From positions 1 to 8,372 of the forward strand of contig CATZDQ010000067.1 in NCBI GenBank assembly GCA_958417695.1: 8,372 bases of DNA, in the 5' to 3' direction. The DNA is from an uncultured Clostridiaceae bacterium (lineage in GTDB: Bacteria; Bacillota; Clostridia; TANB77; CAG-508). A model generated the notes under the pieces. The model made no database searches, had not been told where the DNA came from, and saw only the letters and a program-made list of their open reading frames with translations. Of the stretch, positions 1 through 5,994 are shown piece after piece (within the stretch, counting starts at the first letter, position 1; the number at the start of each line of letters is the position of its first letter). The position numbers and the translations under genes are program-made.

Positions 1-372
1 GCTATTAACACGGCTATGAGAGAATTATTTTTACAAATTGTTTATGGAAGAACACAATCTGCATTCTCTGAAGGAGGACTTCCAATTGGTGCTGGACTTG
101 AAGATTTAGGAAAAGGAACAAGAAGTCAAACAGGAACGATTTATTCTACCTTAGAAAAAGGACCTAGATACTTAGAACTTGCAGAAGGATACATAGTAGA
201 AATCGGTTTAGATAAAGACGACCAAATTATTGGTTATAAATATGTAAATTTAGGAAAAATGATGGATAATATCAAAGCTGGTATAGAGCCAACGGAAGCA
301 ATTGAAAAAGCAAGTGGAAAGTACGGAAGATTTGATGAAGCTGTTAAAAAGATAGATCCAAGAAAACAATAA
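1..372 (+). CDS. Iron-sulfur cluster assembly scaffold-like protein, C-terminal part (5' truncated by the window edge)
   Basis: The frame is open from base 1, so the ATG at 16 is internal and the gene starts outside the window. About 123 C-terminal residues are visible. Segments such as NTAMRELFLQIVYGRTQSAF, the glycine-rich GGLPIGAGLEDLGKG and the end GRFDEAVKKIDPRK match what I recall of the NifU/IscU-like scaffold proteins encoded next to GGGtGRT proteins in Clostridia; those are about 230-240 residues long. The cysteine-bearing N-terminal half, which would show cluster-binding residues, is not in the window, and the visible part has no cysteine. The gene lies 38 bp upstream of the GGGtGRT gene with no terminator between them, so the two are almost certainly one operon. 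The family assignment is from remembered homologues. The biochemical role (Fe-S scaffold) is inherited from family naming, and I cannot test it here. Confidence 0.8.
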   Translation, partial: AINTAMRELFLQIVYGRTQSAFSEGGLPIGAGLEDLGKGTRSQTGTIYSTLEKGPRYLELAEGYIVEIGLDKDDQIIGYKYVNLGKMMDNIKAGIEPTEAIEKASGKYGRFDEAVKKIDPRKQ

Positions 373-410
373 GAAGTAAAAAGGGTCAGATTAAAAAGGA
401 GGAATAAATA

Positions 411-1412
411 ATGGCAGTAACGTTTGAAAGTTATGAAAGAAGAATTAATCAGATAAAACCAATTATGGAGAAATATGGAATCAAAGATTTTGAGGATGCC
501 CTAGCAATTTGTAAAGAAAAAGGATTTAATCCATATGATATTGTAAAAGGAATCCAACCAATTTGTTTTGAAAATGCATGCTGGGCATATACATTAGGTG
601 CTGCAATTGCGATTAAAAAAGGAGATAAGAAAGCAGCAGATGCTGCTAAATCAATAGGAGAAGGTTTACAGGCTTTTTGTATTCCAGGCTCTGTAGCAGA
701 TGATAGAAAAGTAGGTTTAGGTCATGGAAATCTAGCATCTATGTTATTATCAGAAGAAACAAAATGTTTTGCATTTTTAGCAGGACATGAAAGTTTTGCA
801 GCAGCAGAAGGTGCCATTGGTATTGCCAAATCGGCTAATAAAGTTAGAAAAGAACCATTAAAAGTTATTTTAAATGGTTTAGGAAAAGATGCTGCACAAA
901 TCATTTCTAGAGTAAATGGTTTTACTTATGTAAAAACAGAATTTGATTTCTTTACAGGTAAAGTAAATATTATAGAAGAAATAGCTTATTCTGATGGGGA
1001 AAGGTCAAAAGTTAGATGCTATGGCGCAAATGATGTTAGAGAAGGCGTAGCAATCATGCATTTAGAAGGAGTAGATGTTTCTATTACAGGAAATTCTACA
1101 AATCCAACTAGATTCCAACATCCAGTAGCAGGAACTTATAAAAAAGAATGCATCGAGCAAGGAAAGAAATACTTCTCTGTTGCTTCAGGTGGAGGAACAG
1201 GAAGAACACTTCATCCAGATAATATGGCAGCTGGACCTGCTTCTTATGGTATGACAGATACAATGGGAAGAATGCACTCAGATGCACAATTTGCTGGAAG
1301 TTCATCTGTACCAGCTCATGTTGAAATGATGGGATTGATTGGTATGGGAAATAACCCTATGGTTGGTGCAACAGTAGCTGTTGCAGTAGCTTGTGAAGAG
1401 TCTATGAAATAG
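411..1412 (+). CDS. GGGtGRT protein
   Basis: This 333-residue protein carries the name-giving motif GGGTGRT at residues 260-266, followed by a conserved-looking glycine- and methionine-rich tail (LHPDNMAAGPASYGMTDTMG, then GLIGMGNNPMVGA near residues 309-320). Length and motif fit the GGGtGRT family well. There is no signal peptide, so it should be cytosolic. Several cysteines (residues 34, 52, 57, 90, 119, 203, 247, 328) could be relevant given the Fe-S scaffold-like partner, but a cluster-binding role is only inference. The biochemical function of the family is unknown to me. The start is supported by AAAAGGAGG (about 394-402), 8 bp before the ATG. It is the second gene of a two-gene operon that ends at a strong terminator at 1426-1452. 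Confidence 0.93.
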   Translation: MAVTFESYERRINQIKPIMEKYGIKDFEDALAICKEKGFNPYDIVKGIQPICFENACWAYTLGAAIAIKKGDKKAADAAKSIGEGLQAFCIPGSVADDRKVGLGHGNLASMLLSEETKCFAFLAGHESFAAAEGAIGIAKSANKVRKEPLKVILNGLGKDAAQIISRVNGFTYVKTEFDFFTGKVNIIEEIAYSDGERSKVRCYGANDVREGVAIMHLEGVDVSITGNSTNPTRFQHPVAGTYKKECIEQGKKYFSVASGGGTGRTLHPDNMAAGPASYGMTDTMGRMHSDAQFAGSSSVPAHVEMMGLIGMGNNPMVGATVAVAVACEESMK

Positions 1413-1425
1413 AAAAAAACTAAAT

Positions 1426-1452
1426 AAAAAAGAGCCTTAGGCTCTTTTTTTT
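1426..1452 (+). terminator. Intrinsic terminator after the GGGtGRT gene
   Basis: The stem AGAGCC (1431-1436) pairs with GGCTCT (1440-1445) around a TTA loop. Flanking A and T runs extend it to about 11 bp, and a run of eight T follows. It closes the scaffold/GGGtGRT operon 14 bp after the stop codon. Confidence 0.92.
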
Positions 1453-1525
1453 GTGAAAAATGTTTTATGAAAACAAATAAACACTTCTTTACGATAAAAA
1501 AGGATAAGAAAACAAAGATACTCGA

Positions 1526-1531
1526 TATAAT
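1526..1531 (+). promoter_or_regulatory. Possible -10 element for the NUDIX gene
   Basis: A perfect TATAAT lies 43 bp before the NUDIX start. No recognisable -35 hexamer sits 16-18 bp upstream (GATAAG is at that place), so this is only a tentative sigma-A -10. A separate promoter is expected because the preceding operon ends in a strong terminator. Confidence 0.4.
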
Positions 1532-1574
1532 CTAAACAAAAAAGAAAAAAGTAGATGGAGGAATGTAAAGAAGT

Positions 1575-2120
1575 ATGGAAGAATTGCTAGACGTTTTAGA
1601 TGAAAATGGAATAAAAACAGGAGAAATCTTACCAAGGAAGGAAATACATAAAAAAGGTTTATGGCACAGAGTCGTTGTGATTGCTATTATAAATGAGAAG
1701 AATGAAATTTTAATGCAACAGCGTTCTTTTCATAAAGATAAGCATGCAGGTATGTGGGATATTTCAGTTGCGGGGCATATTTCTACAAGCCAGGATGCTG
1801 TAGAAGCAGCTTTAAGAGAAATAAATGAAGAAGTAGGAATTAATATACCATATGCCATGGATATGAAAGACTTTAGATATATGTTTTCATATAGAAAAGA
1901 GCAAACCTTTTCAGAGGAATATATAGATAGACAATTTTTTGATTTTTTCATTTTCAGAAAAGAAGATTTAAGAATAGAAGATATAAAGGTACAAGAAAGT
2001 GAAGTAGAGCAAGTAAAATTAGTAAGTATTAGAGAATTAAATCAAATGCTAGAAAATGAAGAGGTAGTTGAAAGAGATGCCGTTTATAGGGAATTATTTC
2101 ATTATTTGTTTAGAGTATAA
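1575..2120 (+). CDS. NUDIX hydrolase (isopentenyl-diphosphate isomerase-like / YfcD-like subgroup)
   Basis: This 181-residue cytosolic protein has a NUDIX box at residues 67-89 (G67 through G88-I89), with the metal-binding REINEE core at 81-86. The preceding WDISVAGHIS and the LMQQRS strand near residues 46-51 are typical of the IPP-isomerase-like NUDIX branch, whose members hydrolyse nucleoside diphosphate-linked substrates. The exact substrate cannot be read from sequence. One oddity is that the first glutamate of the box (Gx5E) is glutamine, Q73. The REUxEE metal ligands are intact, so activity is still plausible. The start at 1575 follows GGAGG (1557-1561) at a long 13-bp spacing. The ATG at 1563 is followed at once by TAA and cannot be the start. 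The gene appears to stand alone, with no clear terminator behind it. Confidence 0.9.
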   Translation: MEELLDVLDENGIKTGEILPRKEIHKKGLWHRVVVIAIINEKNEILMQQRSFHKDKHAGMWDISVAGHISTSQDAVEAALREINEEVGINIPYAMDMKDFRYMFSYRKEQTFSEEYIDRQFFDFFIFRKEDLRIEDIKVQESEVEQVKLVSIRELNQMLENEEVVERDAVYRELFHYLFRV

Positions 2121-2390
2121 AAATTAACGATTATACACTTTAATTTAGTAGAGAATACAGCCAGTCATATAATTGGAATAAATAGAGTATGAGAAAATTA
2201 TTTCCATGTGTCCTTAGAAACGTAGTAGAAGAGAAAGATAAGAAAGAAATACAATAAAACTTTATAGATTTATAAAAATGGAAATTATTTACAAGATATG
2301 TAATAAAGTGTAAAATACATTTACATAGAAATATGTACCATATAACACGTAACAATGAGTGAATATGGTAAAAATAAAAACGTGCAAAAA
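2121..2390. other. Intergenic stretch between the NUDIX gene and the secreted-protein gene
   Basis: This stretch of about 270 bp is AT-rich. Apart from the promoter at 2288-2316 I see no RNA gene, repeat or terminator in it. A minus-strand open frame (2140-2355) covers it but starts with TTG, has no ribosome binding site and looks like AT-rich noise. Plus-strand frames are broken by many stops, so there is no sign of a decayed gene. Confidence 0.6.
2288..2316 (+). promoter_or_regulatory. Sigma-A promoter for the small secreted protein
   Basis: TTTACA (2288-2293), a 17-bp spacer and TAAAAT (2311-2316) form a near-consensus sigma-A promoter. Transcription would start near 2323. A weaker overlapping pair (TTTACA 2320-2325, TATAAC 2341-2346, 15-bp spacer) lies just downstream. 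Confidence 0.65.
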
Positions 2391-2807
2391 ATGGAGGAGA
2401 AAATAAAACGGATAATTAAATTATTAGTAACAACAGTTCTGTTAAGTGCACTTTTTGCAATAACAGTATTTGCAGAAGAAAGTAAAGCCCTTGAAATTCA
2501 AAAGGCAGATGAAAAAGTAATGTATGATTCAAGTACTTTTTATGAAAAATACACTACAGTAGATGGTTGGTGGGGTGATGATTTTGAGGTACCATATCAA
2601 TGTCATGTGAAAATGCTTGTATGCGGACAGAATACAGGAGGCAAAATGACTGTGCAATGGAGAGTCAATAATGTTGACAATAAACCTGTTAGTGTAAATA
2701 TGGATGGAAAAGCAATATCTTTAGATTTGGGTGTTGTACAAGCAGGTAAACACAAATTTGATATATGGACTAACGGATTTGTAATCGTTTCAATAATTCA
2801 ATATTGA
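2391..2807 (+). CDS. Small secreted protein of unknown function
   Basis: From the ATG at 2391 the protein has 138 residues. It begins with a basic n-region (KIKRIIK), a hydrophobic core (LLVTTVLLSALFAITV) and a signal-peptidase I site VFA|EE after residue 28, leaving a mature part of about 110 residues. The mature part has two cysteines (71 and 78), an aromatic patch VDGWWGDD and alternating hydrophobic/polar strands, suggesting a small beta-sandwich exported outside the cell. I do not recognise the family. The start is uncertain. The upstream in-frame ATG at 2355 adds 12 polar residues, and neither ATG has a Shine-Dalgarno site. A perfect GGAGGAG lies inside the frame at 2393-2399, a few bases before an ATA codon at 2403 that would give an ideal signal peptide. 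The gene has its own promoter and lies 96 bp before the LolA-like gene, with a hairpin in between. Confidence 0.72.
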   Translation: MEEKIKRIIKLLVTTVLLSALFAITVFAEESKALEIQKADEKVMYDSSTFYEKYTTVDGWWGDDFEVPYQCHVKMLVCGQNTGGKMTVQWRVNNVDNKPVSVNMDGKAISLDLGVVQAGKHKFDIWTNGFVIVSIIQY

Positions 2808-2849
2808 TAATATTTTAATAGTTTATAGTATGCACGTTTTTGTTTTGGA

Positions 2850-2874
2850 GCACATGGAGTTTTTCTTCATGTGC
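2850..2874 (+). other. Intergenic hairpin without a T run
   Basis: GCACATGGAG (2850-2859) pairs with CTTCATGTGC (2865-2874) over 10 bp, with one G-U pair and a TTTTT loop. No T run follows, so it is not a standard intrinsic terminator. It lies between the secreted-protein gene and the LolA-like gene and could stabilise the upstream mRNA end or adjust downstream expression; that role is inference. Confidence 0.6.
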
Positions 2875-2903
2875 ATCTATATATAAATAATAAGGGGGAG
2901 AAT

Positions 2904-3581
2904 ATGAATAAAAAGAAATGGTTGATAATAGGTATTTTATTAGTTTTAGGGTGTATAATAGCAATATATGCATATCCTATATTACGTACAAAAATATTAG
3001 AACCAAAAGTAATGGAACTAGTAAGTAAGAATAATTCTTATACAAATTTTAGTTATATACAAAAGGCAACAGAGGAAAATGAACAAGATTTGTATATAAA
3101 AAGAAACGGAAATTATTATATAAGTTATGGACGTAAACATGATGAAGAAGCAGATATTGTATATTGGGGAGATTATTCTACAGGAGAGATAATTGCAATA
3201 AATAAGAAAGAAAAAATAGCTGTTATAGGAAATAAGGATACACTGACAGGTTTATCAGATTATTTAGAAGTATTCGTAAAATATTTTACAGATGAAAATT
3301 ATAAAATAGAACATATAAAAGAAGATATAATAAATGGACAAGAGTGTTATCAGGTAAAATTAAAGAATATTGAGAAAAGAGATGAGCAATTAAAAATTTG
3401 GATTGGTAAACAAACTGGTGTTGTTAAAAAAATAGAACATACCTATGTAGAATATGGTCAAACAAAGACATATTCAGATAATGGTGTATATAATATTGAA
3501 ATAAATAAGGTGACCAATAAAGAAGTAGAGAAACCTGATTTTTCAGATTACCAGATAATAAATGCTAAGGAGAGAGAATAA
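2904..3581 (+). CDS. Membrane-anchored LolA/RseB-like lipoprotein-carrier-fold protein
   Basis: This 225-residue protein has a short basic N-terminus (MNKKK), then one hydrophobic segment at about residues 6-27, then an extracytoplasmic domain. The domain has alternating strands such as DLYIKRNGNYYISYG, later NGQECYQVKLKN and LKIWIGKQTGVVKKIE, and ends EKPDFSDYQII. This order (a substrate strand, then 'g..cyvv', then 'kvWi...tG...k') is typical of LolA-like open beta-barrels found as anchored proteins in Firmicutes. The ligand is unknown. Cys17 follows VLG, so a lipoprotein site is possible, but the hydrophobic stretch continues past it and a plain membrane anchor is more likely. The start at 2904 follows AGGGGGAG (2893-2900). 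An upstream GTG at 2871 lies inside the hairpin and lacks a ribosome binding site. It may be co-transcribed with the secreted protein upstream and ends at a terminator. Confidence 0.75.
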   Translation: MNKKKWLIIGILLVLGCIIAIYAYPILRTKILEPKVMELVSKNNSYTNFSYIQKATEENEQDLYIKRNGNYYISYGRKHDEEADIVYWGDYSTGEIIAINKKEKIAVIGNKDTLTGLSDYLEVFVKYFTDENYKIEHIKEDIINGQECYQVKLKNIEKRDEQLKIWIGKQTGVVKKIEHTYVEYGQTKTYSDNGVYNIEINKVTNKEVEKPDFSDYQIINAKERE

Positions 3582-3608
3582 AGAAGATAGATTTCACTAT
3601 CTTCTTTT
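3581..3608 (+). terminator. Terminator after the LolA-like gene
   Basis: AAGAAGATAG (3581-3590) and CTATCTTCTT (3597-3606) form a perfect 10-bp stem around a 6-base loop. The stem starts on the last base of the stop codon. The following T run is short (four T, then CC), so termination may be incomplete. Confidence 0.75.
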
Positions 3609-3610
3609 CC

Positions 3611-3639
3611 TTGTGCAAATAAAAGAAATATGTTAAAAT
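3611..3639 (+). promoter_or_regulatory. Extended -10 promoter for the HAD nucleotidase gene
   Basis: TGTTAAAAT (3631-3639) is an extended -10 element (TGn followed by TAAAAT). A weak -35, TTGTGC (3611-3616), sits 17 bp upstream of the hexamer. It lies directly behind the preceding terminator. Confidence 0.6.
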
Positions 3640-3675
3640 TTGTCATAGTTAGATAAAGAAGGAGAAGAAATATAA

Positions 3676-4272
3676 ATGAAAATAGGAATTGATATAGATG
3701 GCGTTTTAACAAATGTAATACAATTTATGAGAGAAGCAGGAAGTTGTTATGCACGAAAAATAGGAAAAGGGAAGTTAATAGATGAAAATGCTCATGATAT
3801 TTTAGATATGTTTGGATGGGATGAACAGACAACTATGCAATTTTGGGAAGAAAATATATTTGATTATGCAAAAAATTATCCAGTACAACCATTTGCCAAA
3901 GAAAGTATTGAGAAACTAAAACAGCAAGGGCATGAAATTTATATCATGACAGCACGTATTTTTTCTGAAAGATTAGACCAAAAAGGAATTCAAATGAGAA
4001 ATACAGTTAAAGCATGGCTAAAGAAAAATCAAATTGCTTATGACCATATATTATTTACAAAGGGAAGTAAAGTACCATATTGCAAAGATTATAAAATAGA
4101 AGTTATGATAGAAGATACTCCTAAAAATATATATGAAATGAGTGAACAAATACCAGTTATTTGCATGGAAATGCCTTATAATAAACAGGTAGAAGGAAAA
4201 CAAATAATAAGATGCCATGATTGGAAAGATGTATATACGGCGATACAATTATTCATGAAAAAAGAAAAATAA
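3676..4272 (+). CDS. HAD-superfamily 5'-nucleotidase-like protein (YqfW / NT5C-like)
   Basis: This 198-residue cytosolic protein carries the four HAD motifs in order. Motif I is DIDGV, with nucleophile D6 and acid D8. Motif II is IMTAR, with T92. Motif III is a lysine in KGSK (K129/K132). Motif IV is MIEDTP, with E146 and D147. The cap inserted between motifs I and II (about residues 15-75, with FGWDEQTTMQFW) fits the class of small 5'(3')-deoxyribonucleotidase-like proteins, including the Bacillus YqfW family of about 190 residues. The expected activity is removal of phosphate from nucleoside monophosphates or a similar small phosphorylated molecule; the substrate is not determined. The start follows AAGGAG (3659-3664) at 11 bp. 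The gene has its own promoter and terminator, so it is probably monocistronic. Confidence 0.85.
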   Translation: MKIGIDIDGVLTNVIQFMREAGSCYARKIGKGKLIDENAHDILDMFGWDEQTTMQFWEENIFDYAKNYPVQPFAKESIEKLKQQGHEIYIMTARIFSERLDQKGIQMRNTVKAWLKKNQIAYDHILFTKGSKVPYCKDYKIEVMIEDTPKNIYEMSEQIPVICMEMPYNKQVEGKQIIRCHDWKDVYTAIQLFMKKEK

Positions 4273-4281
4273 ATCATATAG

Positions 4282-4323
4282 AAAGAAGTAAGAAGAAAAC
4301 GATAAATACTTACTTCTTTTTTT
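4282..4323 (+). terminator. Terminator after the HAD nucleotidase gene
   Basis: AAAGAAGTAAG (4282-4292) pairs perfectly with CTTACTTCTTT (4309-4319) over 11 bp with a 16-base loop. A T run at 4317-4323 follows. Confidence 0.85.
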
Positions 4324-4402
4324 GTCTTTTTGCATAAAAGATAAATACTTAAAAGTGCTGAAAAATAAGGAAAAATAGCATATCAAAAAAACAAGGAAAA
4401 AT

Positions 4403-4491
4403 ACGAACAAAAATTTGTTAAAAATATAAAAAAAGTATTGACAAAAGATAAAAAAGTATATAAAATAAGAACAATGAAACGAACAAAAGTT
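4403..4491 (+). repeat. Two ACGAACAAAA(A/G)TT motifs bracketing a promoter
   Basis: A 13-base motif occurs at 4403-4415 and again at 4479-4491 with one mismatch, 76 bp apart. The first copy lies upstream of the -35 and contains a perfect inverted repeat, AACAAA-AA-TTTGTT (4406-4419). The second lies a few bases after the predicted transcription start. This placement suggests a pair of operator half-sites for an unknown regulator. Confidence 0.45.
4438..4466 (+). promoter_or_regulatory. Consensus sigma-A promoter for the YgjP-like gene
   Basis: A perfect TTGACA (4438-4443), a 17-bp spacer and TAAAAT (4461-4466) give one of the strongest promoters in the window. Transcription should begin near 4473, leaving a leader of about 50 bases that contains the second ACGAACAAAA motif. 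Confidence 0.85.
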
Positions 4492-4523
4492 TTCAAAACA
4501 AGAATTTGTAAGGAGTGGTAAAA

Positions 4524-5225
4524 ATGAATATATTAAAAAATAGAAATCAAGTTATAACATATACGGTTAATAAAGCGGTTAACCATGATTTATATATTAG
4601 TGTCCAAAATGGAGAAGTCGTTATTAATGCTCCTTGGTATACCACAAGTAATCAAATTCAAAAAGTAGTAGAAGAGAAAAAACAATGGATTTTACAAAAA
4701 ATAAGAGAATATGAAGCTAATTGTGAAAAGAAAAAAGAATATATGAAAGCTAGAAAAGTGAAGGTATTAGGAAAAATATATGCTTTAAACATAGAATATA
4801 AAAATAAAACTGTACCTACCTTAGATATACAAGAAAATAACATTCAAATTGTACTTCCTAACCAATATAAAAAAATGGGAGACAAGGAAGAAATGGTAGC
4901 TCTTTTAATTGATAAAATGTATCAAATGATAGCTAAAAAAGAAATTGAAAAAGTAATGGAGAAAACCAGAATTTTATTAGGAATAGCACCAGAAGATTAT
5001 GAGATTTTGAAAACAGAGGGTGTTTTAGCAAAGTGTGTAGATGGCAAAATTAGTATAAATACTATCATTGCTACTTATGATAGGAAAGTTATAGAATATG
5101 TGGTATTGCATGAATTCTGTCATTTAAAGTATAAGAATCATACCAAATCTTTCTATCAAATGATAGAAACTTATATGCCAGAATATAAACAGTATGTAGA
5201 TGAGATTAGCCATTTAAAATATTAA
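4524..5225 (+). CDS. YgjP-like (DUF45) M48-type zinc metallopeptidase
   Basis: This 233-residue cytosolic protein has a zinc site near its C-terminus, VVLHEFCHLKYKNH. The HExxH ligands are H196 and H200 with catalytic E197, and H206 is the likely third ligand, followed by SFYQMIETYMPEY. This is the pattern of YgjP/DUF45 (WLM-related) metallopeptidases of about 230 residues. The N-terminal part (about residues 8-60) has the family's beta-hairpin and a WILQKI helix. In the canonical family a WGSCS-type motif precedes 'I.LN...'; here the equivalent stretch is LAKCVDGKISIN (168-179), keeping the cysteine but not the tryptophan and glycine. The substrate is unknown. The start at 4524 is 8 bp after TAAGGAG (4509-4515); a GTG at 4515 overlaps that site and is not used. 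The gene has its own promoter and terminator. Confidence 0.87.
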   Translation: MNILKNRNQVITYTVNKAVNHDLYISVQNGEVVINAPWYTTSNQIQKVVEEKKQWILQKIREYEANCEKKKEYMKARKVKVLGKIYALNIEYKNKTVPTLDIQENNIQIVLPNQYKKMGDKEEMVALLIDKMYQMIAKKEIEKVMEKTRILLGIAPEDYEILKTEGVLAKCVDGKISINTIIATYDRKVIEYVVLHEFCHLKYKNHTKSFYQMIETYMPEYKQYVDEISHLKY

Positions 5226-5232
5226 AATAGAG

Positions 5233-5256
5233 GAGGATAAAAATATCCTCTTTTTT
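5233..5256 (+). terminator. Terminator after the YgjP-like gene
   Basis: GAGGATA (5233-5239) pairs with TATCCTC (5244-5250) around an AAAA loop and is followed by six T. It lies 7 bp after the stop codon. Confidence 0.88.
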
Positions 5257-5258
5257 AG

Positions 5259-5287
5259 TTCAAAATGTGGATAATCGTGCATATAAT
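5259..5287 (+). promoter_or_regulatory. Sigma-A promoter for the 97-residue protein
   Basis: TTCAAA (5259-5264, four of six consensus bases), a 17-bp spacer and a perfect TATAAT (5282-5287) lie just behind the previous terminator and 20 bp before the start codon. The mRNA leader would be only about 14 bases and would begin at the ribosome binding site. Confidence 0.65.
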
Positions 5288-5307
5288 AAAAAAGGAGGGA
5301 TAAAAAG

Positions 5308-5601
5308 ATGGATGGAGTTTATGAAACAACGATTAATACACCTATGGGACCTATTAATGGAAAAGTAACCTTAAAATCTAGTGGTAATGTTTTAAATGGT
5401 GTGATAGAGACTATGGGTATGAAAAATGCACTAACAGGTGGAAGAGTAAATGGGAATACTTGTAGCTTTTCAGGTTCTATGCAAAATAATATGTTAAATA
5501 TTACTTATGATATTCATGCAGAATTAAGAGGCAATATTTTATATATTCATGCAAAGACCAATATGGGAGAATTCCAATTACAGGGTAAAAAAGTAGGATA
5601 A
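5308..5601 (+). CDS. Small beta-rich protein with repeated TxMG motifs, function unknown
   Basis: This 97-residue protein has no signal peptide or membrane segment. It is built of short alternating strands with recurring motifs: TPMG (11-14), ETMG (34-37) and TNMG (84-87), and the turns GNVLNG (26-31), GNTCSFSG (49-56) and GNILYI (75-80). This suggests a small beta-barrel or sandwich made of repeated hairpins, possibly binding a small ligand. I recall similar uncharacterised proteins with 'TPMG...G...L' patterns in Clostridia, but know of no demonstrated function. The start follows AAAGGAGGG (5291-5299) at 8 bp, a very strong site. With a strong promoter and short leader, it may be highly expressed. 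It ends at a bidirectional terminator shared with the TfoX-like gene on the other strand. Confidence 0.8.
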   Translation: MDGVYETTINTPMGPINGKVTLKSSGNVLNGVIETMGMKNALTGGRVNGNTCSFSGSMQNNMLNITYDIHAELRGNILYIHAKTNMGEFQLQGKKVG

Positions 5602-5606
5602 GAAAG

Positions 5607-5634
5607 AAAACACTTCATGACGAAGTGTTTTTTT
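5607..5634. terminator. Bidirectional terminator between convergent genes
   Basis: AAAACACTTC (5607-5616) pairs with GAAGTGTTTT (5622-5631) over 10 bp with a 5-base loop. On the plus strand it runs into eight T (5627-5634). On the minus strand it is followed by TTTTCTTTCT, so it can also end the TfoX-like transcript. Confidence 0.88.
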
Positions 5635-5640
5635 AACGAA

Positions 5641-5898
5641 TTATAATTTATGTTCTTCATAAAAGTGTTTTAAATCCTCTTTAACTTCAGGAGGAAGCAA
5701 TGTTTTTTTAATACTACGGATGGCACCTTCTAAAGCATATAAGCGATGTATACAAGCAGAAGCATCTATGATTTGTATACGTAGCCACGCTTCTTTACTA
5801 CCAATTTGTTTTAATTGTTCATAAGAAGTAATACCGACTTGTTCTAGTTGTTTGGCTACAATAGAACCTATATTTGGTAAATCAGATAAAGTATCCAT
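5641..5898 (-). CDS. TfoX/Sxy C-terminal-domain protein
   Basis: This 85-residue cytosolic protein begins with a helix-hairpin-helix-like stretch, LPNIGSIVAKQLEQVGI (residues 7-23). It continues with TSYEQLKQIGSKEAWLRI (24-41) and the characteristic LYALEGAIRSI (53-63), then LPPEVKEDL (68-76). This is the TfoX C-terminal domain on its own, as commonly found in Firmicutes. The N-terminal TfoX domain of the proteobacterial competence regulator Sxy is absent, so a competence role should not be assumed; the fold suggests contact with DNA or protein. The start is 8 bp after AAGGGGG (plus-strand 5907-5913). An extended -10 lies at 5925-5933. It is the last gene in a minus-strand run downstream of the CRISPR-like array. 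Confidence 0.85.
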   Translation of the reverse strand: MDTLSDLPNIGSIVAKQLEQVGITSYEQLKQIGSKEAWLRIQIIDASACIHRLYALEGAIRSIKKTLLPPEVKEDLKHFYEEHKL

Positions 5899-5924
5899 TA
5901 AAAAAGCCCCCTTATTTTTTCTTT

Positions 5925-5933
5925 ATTATAACA
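5925..5933 (-). promoter_or_regulatory. Extended -10 promoter for the TfoX-like gene
   Basis: Read on the minus strand, TGTTATAAT is a perfect extended -10 (TGn followed by TATAAT), about 27 bp before the start codon. No good -35 is visible, which is common when an extended -10 is present. Confidence 0.65.
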
Positions 5934-5994
5934 CAAAAATGAAAAAGATACTGATATATTAAAACTGTATACATTATATATTAGATATTGAGTA

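Noticed and set aside
722..1305. Minus-strand open frames inside the GGGtGRT gene
   Set aside because: They are antisense shadows of a well-supported coding gene, with no start signals of their own.
1563..1568. ATGTAA start-stop pair just after GGAGG upstream of the NUDIX gene
   Set aside because: The spacing to GGAGG is only about 1 base, too short for efficient initiation, so a regulatory start-stop element is not supported.
2121..2354. Possible riboswitch or RNA element before the secreted-protein gene
   Set aside because: I found no long stem, terminator/antiterminator pair or known conserved core. The region is AT-rich with a simple promoter near its end.
2140..2355. Minus-strand 71-codon open frame between the NUDIX and secreted-protein genes
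   Set aside because: It starts with TTG, has no ribosome binding site, reads as AT-driven hydrophobic/aromatic noise and runs across the plus-strand promoter.
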